From an uncultured Clostridia bacterium (GTDB lineage Bacteria; Bacillota; Clostridia; Christensenellales; Borkfalkiaceae), in NCBI GenBank assembly GCA_944354125.1, contig CALVPT010000006.1:39910-103909 (forward strand): a stretch of DNA of 64,000 nt, in the 5' to 3' direction. How positions within the stretch are numbered: position 1 is the stretch's first letter; every line of letters starts with the position of its first letter. A program made the position numbers and the translations under genes. Under the pieces are notes generated by a model. It had not been told where the DNA came from, did not search any database, and saw nothing but the letters and a program-made list of their open reading frames with translations. This document shows positions 36,001-45,122 of this stretch, piece by piece.

Positions 36001-39000
36001 TTAATTCTTGGTTATGGTAATATTTGCGGCAGATGCTCCCGAAAAGCTTACAGTAATTTCCTGTCCTTCTGTTGCCTCAACCGTGACGGAAGTACTATTT
36101 GCGGGATAGTATTTTCCATCAACACACCAAGTCCAGAAGAAACTAGCTGAAACATTCGATGCCGCTATCGTATAAGAACCAGCAGCTCCAGCAGTGAAAG
36201 TAAACTCAATCTCACCGTAAGGATCTTCAATAGTAACTGCATTAATACCTTCGAGGAGTTTCAGATCTTCTCCGACTATATTAATGGTCTTGCTGGTTAC
36301 GGTTAATTCATAAACACCCATAGCCAAGGATGCAGAACCTGCCGTATATCCTTCATAACCTTCAGGATATTCAACTTCTACATAATATGCACTGAAGTAA
36401 GAATCTTCCGTAATCTTTGCTACATATATTACAGCCTTACCTTCAGCATTTGTAACGGCTGAATTTGCAATAGACCCTGTAGTACCTTCTTTTAGACTTA
36501 CCGTAGCGCCTTCAATCGGAGTGGTTCCGTCAGTAGACAAAATTGTTACTGTATGCGCATAAAGTTTTACAACTGTATCAATTGCAATTTCGCCGCCAAA
36601 GTCATACAGACCGCTTGCCGTATCAAATGCCCATACAAATTCGCCATAATGTGACCCTTCAGCAAATTCAGCTTCAAATGTATAGCTATTCGCGGGATTA
36701 AGCTTTATTGTCGTTTTTCCTTCCGCATCAGTAGCCGCCGTAACAACGGGCTCGCCTTCTCCTCCGATTGCGGTAATAACGGCACCTTCTACAACGTTGC
36801 CTTCAGTATCCTTAAGGACAATTGTATAATCCACTTCCGTTGCAAGCTCATGCCATTCGATATTGAAATCATATCCAGCATTAGCGTCATAGGAGTTCAC
36901 TGTTATGGATAATTCAGCGCCTTCTTCATAAATCGAACCGCTTTCCATACAGTAATATGTTGTCGTATCGCTATTTGATATGACAACGAATCTGCCCGAT
37001 GTAGGTGCAGTCATTGTGAAATACAGGGTAGTTGCATTTGCGATATCTGCATTGCTATAGGTATACGCCTGCTTGCCTTCGCTTGTCGTCCAATCAGATA
37101 TATCTATCGGATGAGTTTCAACCAACCCCGCATCGGTGTCGGCGTTATAATTTCTGATAGTGAAATCAAGACCAAAAGACGAGCCGTCTGCGACAAGATA
37201 ATATGTTGTCGCTTCAGTAGTCTTTAAACCTAAAATATTTCCTTCAGAAGCTGTTCCAATATGAGAAGTATAATCACATGTGGGGTCAGAATAAATTGTT
37301 ATATTACCCTTAGCCGCAGCAAATACATAGTCGCCGTTTGCTTCAGCATTCCATTTGTAATAGTACTGCTTGCCCATTGTGAGGTCAGAAGTAATGTTAC
37401 CGCTTTCTATTTCTTCAGGGTTACTAGCCGTACCGGGCATTACCATTACATCGGTTTGGATAGATACTTGTCCTCCTTCTTCGGTTGTTTTAGCCCTGAA
37501 AGTATATGTCTGTGAGCCGATACTGCTTCCATCGTTAGTCAACGAGAATGCTTCCTCGCTTGTAACAGATGTATAGCCCGCCATGGGTTTCCATAATACG
37601 CCATTATACTGGTTAAATTCAACCGTTACTGACGAATCAAAAGTAAATTTAACATGGGTAATTTCCTCGCTACTGTCATTTACAGCCATATTAAAGTATG
37701 CCCAGCCATCTTCACCTACAATTCCTTCAGCCAAATCTCCGAGCTCAATTGCTACAGGACGAATTTTATCACCTAAAGCAGGAGCCGCATCTTCTTCTAT
37801 TGTAAGGACTGCCACTAAAGGCTTAGGAGCCATATCATAATCGGGGTTCTCATTATAAAGAGTCTCCCAATCTGTAGCTACCTGATAGAGCGATGATTGA
37901 CCAGCTTCGATAACACATTCATACTCATTGTCTTCATTATACGATACAGCCACGGGCTCATATGATTCCCAATTAGAATTGTACTTCATATAGTTTATAA
38001 GCCCATATCCTTCCATACTGAAAGTATATTTTATAGCTTCATCTTCCGCACTCACGCTGAAACTCATATCATTTGTTGTTCCGCCAACTGATACTGCATA
38101 TTTACCAGCACCAATTGTCGAGTCAGACTGTAAGTTTTTAGCAACCTCTATCGTAAATGAATTTTCGGTAGTGCTTGTTTTTCCGCCTTCGATCACAGTA
38201 TATCCCGCTACGGATATAGTATATTCTCCAACTTTTTCAGGCGCAATCGTTACCTTTCCTTCGGCATCAGTCTTGGCTGTGACCGTTCCCGATTCAGATA
38301 TGCCTTCTCCTGCCACAGTTATATCTGCTTCGGCAAGAGGAGCATTATTATACATTACAGTTATTTCATACTGCAACTTAGGAATAGTTACAAGTTCGAT
38401 GTGTTCGCAATCCGCGTCGGTGCATTCCTTATATGCAAGTCCTTCGGACTCAACCGTAGGCTCAATTAATGTAGTGAGCGTTTCGCCATAGGTATGTACA
38501 TGGGTGATTTCATCGGGAAGGGCAACGGTTATCTTAGAGCCGCTCTTAAGAGTAACTTCAAGCGCGCCGTTCTTATATACTATTGTATCTATGCCGTCAC
38601 CGGTTGCGCCAGCTGCGCCGTCTGAGCCCTTGATGGAGCCGATCTTTGTCCACGTGCCGTTTACCTTGTTGTATACGTCGAAAGTGGTCTTGTTGAGGTA
38701 GAAGTCGCCGTCTGCGCCCGACGTTGCGGCAGGGTCGCTCTCGCCGACCGTCCACTGGGTACCTGCCTTGCCGGCTTCGCCCGTGTCGCCCTTATCGCCC
38801 TTATCGCCCTTTTCGCCCTTGGCATCTTCCAGAATGCCGATGAGCCAATCTTCATAGCTGAGTACTTCGCCCTCCGCAGTAGCCGAAACATACTGCTGAT
38901 ACTGTGCGTAGTACTCTTCATTGTGCGCCTCGCCGGAACATGCGGCAAGACCGAACGCGCCTGCCGTCAACGCCGTGGATGACAGCAATACAAGCAACAG

Positions 39001-39018
39001 CTTTGTCTTTTTATTCAT
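36001..39018 (-). CDS. Surface lipoprotein with collagen-like stretch and Ig-like modules
   Basis: A 1005-aa protein with signal peptide and lipobox LAAC (Cys27). Residues about 68-88 are seven Gly-X-Y triplets (GEKGDKGDKGDTGEAGK), with a shorter set near 128, as in bacterial collagen-like proteins. Then come several carboxypeptidase-regulatory/Cna-B-like beta modules with the refrain VTAKTDAEGKVTI or TAATDAEGKTTIKL (about 235-300, 760-810, 850-890), separated by jelly-roll-like segments. A role as a surface scaffold or adhesin is likely but unproven. The coding DNA from 36.0 to 38.4 kb is visibly more AT-rich than the 5' end and the neighbouring genes, hinting at a mosaic origin. Start 39018 has GGAGAACG; an upstream in-frame ATG would disrupt the signal peptide. 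Confidence 0.8.
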   Translation of the reverse strand: MNKKTKLLLVLLSSTALTAGAFGLAACSGEAHNEEYYAQYQQYVSATAEGEVLSYEDWLIGILEDAKGEKGDKGDKGDTGEAGKAGTQWTVGESDPAATSGADGDFYLNKTTFDVYNKVNGTWTKIGSIKGSDGAAGATGDGIDTIVYKNGALEVTLKSGSKITVALPDEITHVHTYGETLTTLIEPTVESEGLAYKECTDADCEHIELVTIPKLQYEITVMYNNAPLAEADITVAGEGISESGTVTAKTDAEGKVTIAPEKVGEYTISVAGYTVIEGGKTSTTENSFTIEVAKNLQSDSTIGAGKYAVSVGGTTNDMSFSVSAEDEAIKYTFSMEGYGLINYMKYNSNWESYEPVAVSYNEDNEYECVIEAGQSSLYQVATDWETLYNENPDYDMAPKPLVAVLTIEEDAAPALGDKIRPVAIELGDLAEGIVGEDGWAYFNMAVNDSSEEITHVKFTFDSSVTVEFNQYNGVLWKPMAGYTSVTSEEAFSLTNDGSSIGSQTYTFRAKTTEEGGQVSIQTDVMVMPGTASNPEEIESGNITSDLTMGKQYYYKWNAEANGDYVFAAAKGNITIYSDPTCDYTSHIGTASEGNILGLKTTEATTYYLVADGSSFGLDFTIRNYNADTDAGLVETHPIDISDWTTSEGKQAYTYSNADIANATTLYFTMTAPTSGRFVVISNSDTTTYYCMESGSIYEEGAELSITVNSYDANAGYDFNIEWHELATEVDYTIVLKDTEGNVVEGAVITAIGGEGEPVVTAATDAEGKTTIKLNPANSYTFEAEFAEGSHYGEFVWAFDTASGLYDFGGEIAIDTVVKLYAHTVTILSTDGTTPIEGATVSLKEGTTGSIANSAVTNAEGKAVIYVAKITEDSYFSAYYVEVEYPEGYEGYTAGSASLAMGVYELTVTSKTINIVGEDLKLLEGINAVTIEDPYGEIEFTFTAGAAGSYTIAASNVSASFFWTWCVDGKYYPANSTSVTVEATEGQEITVSFSGASAANITITKN

Positions 39019-39302
39019 ATCGTTCTCCTTTTTTTCTCTCATAGGCGACAAAACTCTCTGCCGCTTACGTCAAAAAATTATTTTCTGATATTATGAGCGT
39101 ATATTTAAACTATTACGTATAAATATGCACCGATTTCACAAATATGTATATATATTATCACCGAAATATGAATATTGCAATACCTTTTATAAAATTATAA
39201 AATTTTATGAGCCTTTTGCTTTTTAAAATTTTATCAACTCCATAAGGCAAACTTATAGTTTTGTCAAAATTATACAGTATATGTCAATATACACTCTTTA
39301 AT

Positions 39303-39344
39303 GCAGAGGGGGCGGCGGCAGGTTACTGCCGCCGCCCCCTCTGC
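39303..39344. terminator. Perfect 19-bp GC-rich hairpin
   Basis: GCAGAGGGGGCGGCGGCAG, loop GTTA, then its exact complement. It is 53 nt past the stop of the GTPase gene at 39397. Neither side has a clear U-tract, so it may act as a terminator by stem strength alone or as an mRNA end-protector. From 39019 to 39302 the DNA is AT-rich with no gene seen. Confidence 0.55.
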
Positions 39345-39396
39345 CTGTTTCTCACATACTTCGGAAGGGCATACGCCCGTCAATTATTTAATTTTA

Positions 39397-40350
39397 TCAG
39401 TAGAACGTCGCCACGCTCTCGTCGGGAGGAAGAGGCTCGGCGCGCTCTATCTTTTCGGCTATGAGCACGGGACCCTTCTGGCGGTATACCGCGCTGTATT
39501 CATAACCTACCTTTGCCGTAACGGTAAGCCAGTCCTTGGTGGCAACCCCCGATATGAGCGAATTGGTCTTGAGCGCAAACCCGTCATAGGCGATATCCGC
39601 CTCGCAACAGGTCATTATATATCTGCCGATTACTATATACCCCGAGGGCACCTTGCGCGAAACCGCCGCCATTCCCTTGAACTTTACCGTCTTGCCGATA
39701 TAGTTCTGCGGCTTTTCAGAAAGATCGCGGTAGAACAGCGCGAAATCCCTGTCGGCAATCTCTATTACGGGCGCCTCCATGTCGTAGGGCATGGGGTCCT
39801 CTATCTCGTCGAATTCCGCCTTGCCGCCGATGTATTCATAGACTATGTCCGGACGGCGCGAAATTCCCCTTATAATCTTGTGGAACTCCTGCTTTTCGTA
39901 CTCGCCCTTGAAGCGGTTGAATACGACCATCTGCGTCATCTGCACCTTGTCGAACACAAGCTGGCGCATATTGCGGTTATAGTTGAGGAAGGTCGCCGAG
40001 TCGAAGAAGGTCATAATCTGATTTATGACAAAACTTTCGGGCATGGCGTCGAAGAACTTATTCAACAGCCACGAGCCGTTATATTCGACCACCAACCTCT
40101 CGGTATTGTGCTTTTTTACCAGGTATTCGAGGGTCTGCGTGTTGAGGTCGTCCTCGTCGTCGATGTACTCTATGGCGACGTTCTTGACCTTGAAGCGTTC
40201 GGGAGCATATTCCTCCTCGCCCTCTTCGCAGACGAGAAGCAGAGTTTTCTCGCCGTTCTCCATTCGGGGATCCTCAAGCGTTTCCTGTATGAACTTTGTC
40301 TTGCCCGATTCGAGAAAACCGAGAAAGAGAAATACGTTTATCTCATCCAT
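39397..40350 (-). CDS. CobW-like P-loop protein fused to TIGR03943-like domain
   Basis: A protein of about 317 aa. The N-terminus has a P-loop (GFLESGKT, residues 11-18) as in CobW/G3E GTPases, but lacks the CxCC motif. The C-terminal third (EIADRDFALFYRDLSEKPQ, GKTVKFKGMAAVSRK, GRYIMTCCEADIAYDG) matches the pattern of the TIGR03943/YcgQ family, usually a separate partner of a permease and of CobW proteins. The fusion suggests a GTPase linked to metal transport; this is inference. Start 40350 (MDEINVFLFL) has AAAGG 8-12 nt before it; an upstream ATG at 40410 has no ribosome site. It follows the zinc-type GTPase gene by 126 nt, probably as one operon. Confidence 0.7.
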   Translation of the reverse strand: MDEINVFLFLGFLESGKTKFIQETLEDPRMENGEKTLLLVCEEGEEEYAPERFKVKNVAIEYIDDEDDLNTQTLEYLVKKHNTERLVVEYNGSWLLNKFFDAMPESFVINQIMTFFDSATFLNYNRNMRQLVFDKVQMTQMVVFNRFKGEYEKQEFHKIIRGISRRPDIVYEYIGGKAEFDEIEDPMPYDMEAPVIEIADRDFALFYRDLSEKPQNYIGKTVKFKGMAAVSRKVPSGYIVIGRYIMTCCEADIAYDGFALKTNSLISGVATKDWLTVTAKVGYEYSAVYRQKGPVLIAEKIERAEPLPPDESVATFY

Positions 40351-40476
40351 TTCATTGACCTTTATGTCTTTTATGCCGCTCTGCCTTGCAGGGCGACCCA
40401 TAAATCGCATAGGTTTGCGGTGCGTACGGCTTGACCTCTTTCAGGTCGTCCGCCGTCCGCATTCAATCGGCAAATT

Positions 40477-41508
40477 TTATGCAACTTCAAAGAGTTCCTT
40501 CAGCTCTTCCTCGTCGAGCTTGGAGCCTATTACGCACAGCCTGCCCGTATATTCCGCACTGCCGCTGCGCACGTCGATTTCGCCGGGCACGTAGTCGAAG
40601 TGAATCCAGCTGCCGTCCTCCGCCTGAACTATGCCCTTTGCCCTGAGGATAGTGCCGAACCTTACGGCATCGCCGAGCTGGGAGAGCATGCCCTTAAGCC
40701 CATCGGGTGTAAACCTTGCAGAAGTCTCGACGCCCCAGCTGGAGAACACCTCGTCCGCGTGATGGTGGTGATGATGTCCTTCATGGTCGTGGTGGCAGCA
40801 ATGCTCGTGCTCATCCTCGTCGTCGTGGTCGTGGTGGCAGCAATGCTCGTGCTCGTCCTCGTCGTCGTGGTCGTGCAACTCGCTCTCGAGCTTTGCAAGC
40901 TCGGTTGCAAGCGTTGCGCTGTGTTCCATTGCCTCCAGAATCTGCTTGCCGTCGAGTTCGGACCACGCCGTTGTGACGACTGTGGCGTTGGGGTTATGCG
41001 CCCTTACCAGCTCGAGCGCGGCCTGCAACTTCTTTTCGCCGGCTACGTCGCCGTGGCTGAACACTATGCACGCCGCCGTCTCAACCTGGTCGTTGAAGAA
41101 TTCGCCGAAGTTCTTCATGTACATCTTGCACTTGTTGGCATCGACGACTGTAGTCATGGAATTTATCATGCAGTCGGTAAGATTTGCCCTCTCGACCGCC
41201 TTGACGACGTCCGACAGCTTGCCCACGCCCGACGGCTCGATTAAAATCCTGTCGGGGTGATATTCCTCCGTGACCTTTTTGAGAGCCTTGGCAAAATCGC
41301 CGACGAGCGAACAGCATATGCAGCCCGAGTTGAGTTCGTTTACGGTAATGCCCGCCTCCTTCATGAAGCCGCCGTCCACGCCGATTTCGCCGAATTCGTT
41401 TTCGATTAAAACAAGCTTTTCGCCCGAATATGCCTCTTTTATGAGTTTTTTGATGAGCGTCGTCTTGCCTGCGCCCAGAAATCCCGAGAATATATCAATC
41501 TTTGTCAT
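40477..41508 (-). CDS. CobW/COG0523-family GTPase with His-rich metal loop
   Basis: A 343-aa G3E GTPase, probably a metallochaperone. Walker A GFLGAGKTT starts at residue 9, ENEFGEIGVD follows, and the metal-binding GCICC motif (C63-x-C65-C66) is intact. Residues about 212-252 form a His/Asp/Glu/Cys-rich loop containing a perfect 14-residue tandem duplication (unit HDHDDEDEHEHCCH) and then six His. The C-terminal CobW domain ends with RLCVIGSKLDEEELKELF. Such loops usually bind zinc, cobalt or nickel; zinc is the likeliest by family. A promoter lies just upstream. The related fusion gene follows. Confidence 0.92.
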   Translation of the reverse strand: MTKIDIFSGFLGAGKTTLIKKLIKEAYSGEKLVLIENEFGEIGVDGGFMKEAGITVNELNSGCICCSLVGDFAKALKKVTEEYHPDRILIEPSGVGKLSDVVKAVERANLTDCMINSMTTVVDANKCKMYMKNFGEFFNDQVETAACIVFSHGDVAGEKKLQAALELVRAHNPNATVVTTAWSELDGKQILEAMEHSATLATELAKLESELHDHDDEDEHEHCCHHDHDDEDEHEHCCHHDHEGHHHHHHADEVFSSWGVETSARFTPDGLKGMLSQLGDAVRFGTILRAKGIVQAEDGSWIHFDYVPGEIDVRSGSAEYTGRLCVIGSKLDEEELKELFEVA

Positions 41509-41544
41509 TTTTTAAAACTTCCTTAAAAGATTATGTCCTACACT

Positions 41545-41573
41545 ATTTTATACACACTTTTTTGTCCCGTCAA
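41545..41573 (-). promoter_or_regulatory. Promoter of the CobW gene pair
   Basis: TTGACG, 17 nt, TAAAAT on the minus strand, about 35 nt upstream of the CobW start. I did not recognise a Zur-box palindrome, although the -10 region is AT-rich enough to hide a weak one. Confidence 0.65.
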
Positions 41574-41650
41574 ACGCAAAAATAAATATGTAATTTGTAT
41601 CCGCCTTACGCGTCGGCGATAAAATGCAATTTTTTGCGCATCCGACGGGC

Positions 41651-41690
41651 TAAAATTAAGGCGGTGCGGAAGATACCTTTCCGCACCGCC
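41651..41690 (-). terminator. Terminator of the DUF2188 gene
   Basis: A 12-bp stem GGCGGTGCGGAA/TTCCGCACCGCC, then TTAATTTTA on the minus strand, 15 nt past the stop of the gene at 41705. It separates that gene from the CobW promoter. Confidence 0.75.
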
Positions 41691-41704
41691 GACAATTTAA
41701 TTTT

Positions 41705-42340
41705 TTACTGCTTTTTGTAGTTGAGCCTTCTGAACGAGCCGTCTTCCTTGTGAATGACTATCCTCGCTTCCTGACTCTCGGCGAGCTTCTTTGCGAACTC
41801 TATCGCATCTGCCTGCGTGAAGAACAGCTTTATCGCCTTTGCGCCGCCTGCCGCCTTTACCTGCCACTTGTTGTCGTCCTTGCGCTTGGAGATATGATAG
41901 GTCTTGACGGGCGTTCTGGGCGCCTTGGGAGCTTCTTCGGGCGCGCTTTCATCAGCGACCTGGGGAGCGGGCGCACTCTCGGTCTTTTCGCTCTTTACGG
42001 GCGTTTCAGCCTTTTGGCTCTTTTCTTCCTTTACCGCCTTTTCGCCTGCGGAAGGAGTCTGGCTCTTTGCCGGCTCTTCGGGCTGTTCGTCCTCTTCGGG
42101 CTGAATTGTCGTTTGGGGCTCTGCCTTGCTTGCGACGGGCTGGGGCTTTTGCTCTTCGCCTACCTCTTCATCCGCATATTCGGGTTCGCCCTCTTCCTCT
42201 TCCGCAGCCTCGCCCTTTTTGAAGCTCTTGACGATGAGCGTGATAAGTATGACGAGGAGTATGACGATGATGACGCCTATTCCTACCCAACCCCAGGGGT
42301 TGAACCATTCGGGCAGGGAAACCAAGTAAGACAAGTTCAT
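41705..42340 (-). CDS. Membrane-anchored DUF2188 protein
   Basis: A 211-aa protein. A short outer segment is followed by one transmembrane helix (about 18-40, VGIGVIIVILLVILITLIV), then about 100 residues rich in Glu, Pro, Ala, Lys and Gln (likely disordered), and a C-terminal DUF2188 domain of about 60 residues (TYHISKRKDDNKWQVKAAGG, ending GSFRRLNYKK). The DUF2188 fold is small and of unknown function, found in many Firmicutes. The start at 42340 was chosen as the ATG preceded by AGGAAGG. It is a single-gene unit with its own promoter and terminator. Confidence 0.8.
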   Translation of the reverse strand: MNLSYLVSLPEWFNPWGWVGIGVIIVILLVILITLIVKSFKKGEAAEEEEGEPEYADEEVGEEQKPQPVASKAEPQTTIQPEEDEQPEEPAKSQTPSAGEKAVKEEKSQKAETPVKSEKTESAPAPQVADESAPEEAPKAPRTPVKTYHISKRKDDNKWQVKAAGGAKAIKLFFTQADAIEFAKKLAESQEARIVIHKEDGSFRRLNYKKQ

Positions 42341-42376
42341 AACCAAAACCTTCCTATAATTACTGTTTATATTTAT

Positions 42377-42405
42377 ATTCTAATACCTTTGCGCGCATTT
42401 GTCAA
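42377..42405 (-). promoter_or_regulatory. Promoter of the DUF2188 gene
   Basis: TTGACA, 17 nt, TAGAAT on the minus strand, about 40 nt before the ATG. It overlaps the space just after the dGTPase gene stop, so the gene is independently transcribed. Confidence 0.75.
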
Positions 42406-42422
42406 GCATAGTTTTTTAAAGC

Positions 42423-43646
42423 TTAAAAACGCAGTTGTTCCCCGAAGAGACGTATCGCGTAGGCGTCCGTCATTCCGGCTATGAAATCGGTGATGGCGAG
42501 GGCATATGTGCCCTTGTTTTCCAGCCGACCGTAAGGCTTTACATTTTTATAACGCGCCATATCCGCCCTCCTTCCGACGGGCAGGACGTCCGCATCGCAG
42601 TACTTTAAAAGCCAAGTTGTGAACGCCGAGCCGAGTTCGGGATAGATCTTTGCATAGCGCTCCAGCTCCCCGAACGTCTGCCCGTCGCGCCAGAGCGAAT
42701 AAAGCCCCTCAAAGAGCGTCTCGATAATGAGCGAGGCATATTTCTGGAAGGCCGAAAAACGCGCATTCGTATATATGTTTTCGTAGTTGAACGCCTTGAC
42801 TGCGCTGAGCTTTTTGTAGTATTCGGGGCTTATGACTATGCCCTCTTCGGGCGAACTGTGGCGGCATACGTCGACGATTATGTCGTGCATTATGACGGTG
42901 GTGTTAACCGCGTCCCCTCCGCCCGTAAAAAGCCGCTTGAGCTCCGCAAGCTTGCCCTCGTCCAGAAAGCCCAGATTTACGGCGTCCTCGACGTCTCTGC
43001 CCAGATATGCCACCTTATCGGCGAGCTTGACTACGCAGCCCTCCCACGTGAACGGGGCATATTGCCCGACGAATTGAATGTCTTCGAGGTCTATGCACTC
43101 TCCGCGCGGTCTGAGCGCGTTCTCGTCGACCTCGCCGCAGTGCGAAATTATGCCGTCGCGCACGGCATATGTAAGGTCGAGGTTGCGCATTATGCCGTCG
43201 TTATCCTCCAACAGGTCGAGCTTGTCGACTATCCTCAGTCCCTGCCGTTCGTGCCAGAAGCTCTGCCCCGCATATCTGAGGGAGAGCGCGGACAACACCT
43301 TTTCGCCGTAGTGCCCGAAGGGCGCGTGACCGAGGTCGTGCCCGAAGGCGATTGCCTTTGTAAGCTCCTCGTTAAGTCCCAGATTTACCGCCATGGTATA
43401 AGCCACGCTCTCGACGTGGGCGACGTGCTCTATGCGCGTGCATACGTGGTCGTTTTCGGCGTTGAAAAATACCTGAGTCTTGTGCTTGAGGCGCCTGTAT
43501 GCCGACGAATGCAGAATGCGCGTATAGTCCCTGGCAAAGGGCGAGCGGATATCGCCCTCCCTCTCGTAGAGCGCCGTCTGTCTTTTGAATATGTCAGGGT
43601 CGGAGTGCGGCCCTGCGGCTACCTTGGAAAACTTCTTTTCTGCCAT
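42423..43646 (-). CDS. dgt: dGTP triphosphohydrolase-like HD protein
   Basis: A 407-aa HD-domain phosphohydrolase; the family cleaves dGTP (or other dNTPs) to nucleoside and triphosphate and keeps dNTP pools in check. HD-domain metal residues are visible: RIEHVAHVESVA (H74) and AFGHDLGHAPFGH (H103, D104), with a later Asp in LADKVAYLGRDVEDA. The N-terminal RSPFARDYTRILHSSAYRRL is typical of the Dgt/YpgQ-like group. Substrate preference cannot be read from sequence. It has its own promoter and is divergent from the RadC-type gene. Confidence 0.88.
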   Translation of the reverse strand: MAEKKFSKVAAGPHSDPDIFKRQTALYEREGDIRSPFARDYTRILHSSAYRRLKHKTQVFFNAENDHVCTRIEHVAHVESVAYTMAVNLGLNEELTKAIAFGHDLGHAPFGHYGEKVLSALSLRYAGQSFWHERQGLRIVDKLDLLEDNDGIMRNLDLTYAVRDGIISHCGEVDENALRPRGECIDLEDIQFVGQYAPFTWEGCVVKLADKVAYLGRDVEDAVNLGFLDEGKLAELKRLFTGGGDAVNTTVIMHDIIVDVCRHSSPEEGIVISPEYYKKLSAVKAFNYENIYTNARFSAFQKYASLIIETLFEGLYSLWRDGQTFGELERYAKIYPELGSAFTTWLLKYCDADVLPVGRRADMARYKNVKPYGRLENKGTYALAITDFIAGMTDAYAIRLFGEQLRF

Positions 43647-43675
43647 CTGATTTCCCCCGTCCGAGCGTTTATATG

Positions 43676-43704
43676 ATTATACACCATAGCGCGCGCCATT
43701 GCAA
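43676..43704 (-). promoter_or_regulatory. Promoter of the dGTPase gene
   Basis: TTGCAA, 17 nt, TATAAT on the minus strand, about 30 nt upstream of the dgt ATG. Confidence 0.7.
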
Positions 43705-43749
43705 GGGAAAATATTGACGAAAAGCGCCGCCGCAACGCGCATCCGCCCA

Positions 43750-43779
43750 TTGACAAGCGCGGCTGAAATGCGTTAAAAT
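43750..43779 (+). promoter_or_regulatory. Promoter of the RadC-type gene
   Basis: TTGACA (43750-43755), 18 nt, TAAAAT (43774-43779), followed by the ACGGAGGGG ribosome site at 43791 and the ATG at 43804. The leader is therefore only about 20 nt. Confidence 0.65.
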
Positions 43780-43803
43780 ATATGCACTATACGGAGGGGC
43801 GGA

Positions 43804-44451
43804 ATGGTTGACAGGCGCAGAATGATTGAACTTTTAGACGGCGGAAGGCTGTTTGAAAGCCAAAGGCTTAAAATACTTCTTGACAACGCCTTCCCCTCGG
43901 GCGATAACACCGCCATAGCCGACAGGCTTTTGAAGTGCTTCCCCTGCATGGAGGCAATACTCTCCGCCTCCGCCGCGGAACTCGCCGCCGCAGGGCTGAC
44001 TGACGGAAGATATGTCGATTTTCTGATATGCGCCGGCAAATGCTGCACCTCGGGCGAAAGAGAGGAGCATATCGGCGGAGCCGAAAAGTTCTGCGAGATG
44101 ATGAAAAGAGAGCTCGCAGGAAAGGACAGCGAACAGGGCGCGTTCTACCTGGTATCAAAACACGGCAAAATCGTAAAGAGCGAGTTTTTCACCTCGGCGA
44201 GCGCAGATTTCGTAAAGATGGATTCGGCGGAGATATTCAGGCTGTTTTCGCTATACGACTGTTACGGAATATACATAGCGCACAACCACGTGTACGGCGC
44301 GGCATATCCCTCCGTCAATGACGATGCAATGACCAAAAAGCTCAAACGTCTTGCCGAAAAGTGCGGCGTGAACCTCTTTGACCACGTCATAGTAAACGCC
44401 CGCGGCGAGAGCTTCAGCTATGCCCTGACGGGCAGACTTGAAAAACTGTAA
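43804..44451 (+). CDS. RadC-family JAMM/MPN protein
   Basis: A 215-aa protein of the RadC family. The N-terminal part (about 1-75) has helix-hairpin-helix-like segments (LLKCFPCMEAILSASAAEL); the C-terminal MPN+ domain has an exact JAMM motif, H160-x-H162-x7-S170-x2-D173 (AHNHVYGAAYPSVND), so zinc binding and isopeptidase-type chemistry are possible. Despite the historical name, the family's cellular function is unresolved. This one is more divergent and slightly shorter than standard RadC (about 225 aa). It is a single gene on the plus strand. Confidence 0.82.
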   Translation: MVDRRRMIELLDGGRLFESQRLKILLDNAFPSGDNTAIADRLLKCFPCMEAILSASAAELAAAGLTDGRYVDFLICAGKCCTSGEREEHIGGAEKFCEMMKRELAGKDSEQGAFYLVSKHGKIVKSEFFTSASADFVKMDSAEIFRLFSLYDCYGIYIAHNHVYGAAYPSVNDDAMTKKLKRLAEKCGVNLFDHVIVNARGESFSYALTGRLEKL

Positions 44452-44469
44452 GACCGATTAATGTGATTT

Positions 44470-44498
44470 GCCGCCGCGCTCTTTGTGAGCGCGGCGGC
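44470..44498. terminator. Bidirectional terminator between convergent genes
   Basis: A 12-bp stem GCCGCCGCGCTC/GAGCGCGGCGGC with loop TTTGT; the plus strand continues TTCTGCTTTTAT. It serves the RadC-type gene and probably also the exporter operon converging from the right. Confidence 0.75.
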
Positions 44499-44522
44499 TT
44501 CTGCTTTTATCCGAATTTATTT

Positions 44523-45122
44523 TCAGCAGCGTTTTTTATCGTATATCCTCACCGAAATGAAGTATGACGCGACGACCAACGCGAAAGACACGGGTACGCA
44601 TACGGCGGCAACGATTTCGGGAGTTATGCCCCACGCCTCGGGCACCATCGTAAGCGCAAATATCAGCACGACAATGAGAATTATCATTGCAACTATCATG
44701 TAGACCCTGCCCCTCTCCGTGCCGACCCTGAAAACGACGGGCAGCATTACGGCAAACATTATAAGCTGCATGAATACGGGCAGAATGAAGTCAATCCAGT
44801 CGCAATAATCTTTTATGAGCATAAAGGCGACGAGATATGCCGCCGTGCTGAGCACGGAAAAGATAAGCCCTAAAATGTACTTTTCCCCGACTATCGTCCA
44901 TTTGCCCATTCCGCTTGCGGCGGCGAATTTGTTCCAGCCGTCCTTTTCCTCGTAGGCAAACGCCGTAAGAAGTACGGATACGGTTACAAGTATGCCTATC
45001 GTAGCCCCGAATGAGGAGTTATGCATAAACACCGAAAGCGCACAGAAACATAGCAACATCAGCAAATACCAGATTATCTGTTTGCGGACATTATAAAAGT
45101 CCTTTATCAGAAGTCCCGTCAT
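44523..45122 (-). CDS. ABC-2-type exporter permease
   Basis: A 199-aa protein with six predicted hydrophobic helices. It starts TGLLIKDFYNVRKQ, the common opening of small ABC-2 permeases, and has FAYEEKDGWNKFAAASGMGK between helices 2 and 3, typical of the YtrC/bacitracin-type half-permeases. It pairs with the ATPase gene upstream (4-nt ATGA-type overlap at 45119-45122). The substrate is unknown; GntR/YtrA-controlled systems of this type often respond to cell-wall antibiotics. Confidence 0.82.
   Translation of the reverse strand: MTGLLIKDFYNVRKQIIWYLLMLLCFCALSVFMHNSSFGATIGILVTVSVLLTAFAYEEKDGWNKFAAASGMGKWTIVGEKYILGLIFSVLSTAAYLVAFMLIKDYCDWIDFILPVFMQLIMFAVMLPVVFRVGTERGRVYMIVAMIILIVVLIFALTMVPEAWGITPEIVAAVCVPVSFALVVASYFISVRIYDKKRC

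Noticed and set aside
40740..40875. Tandem 42-bp repeats looked at as a possible CRISPR or minisatellite
   Set aside because: They are in-frame codons of the metal-binding loop of the CobW gene, with no spacers.
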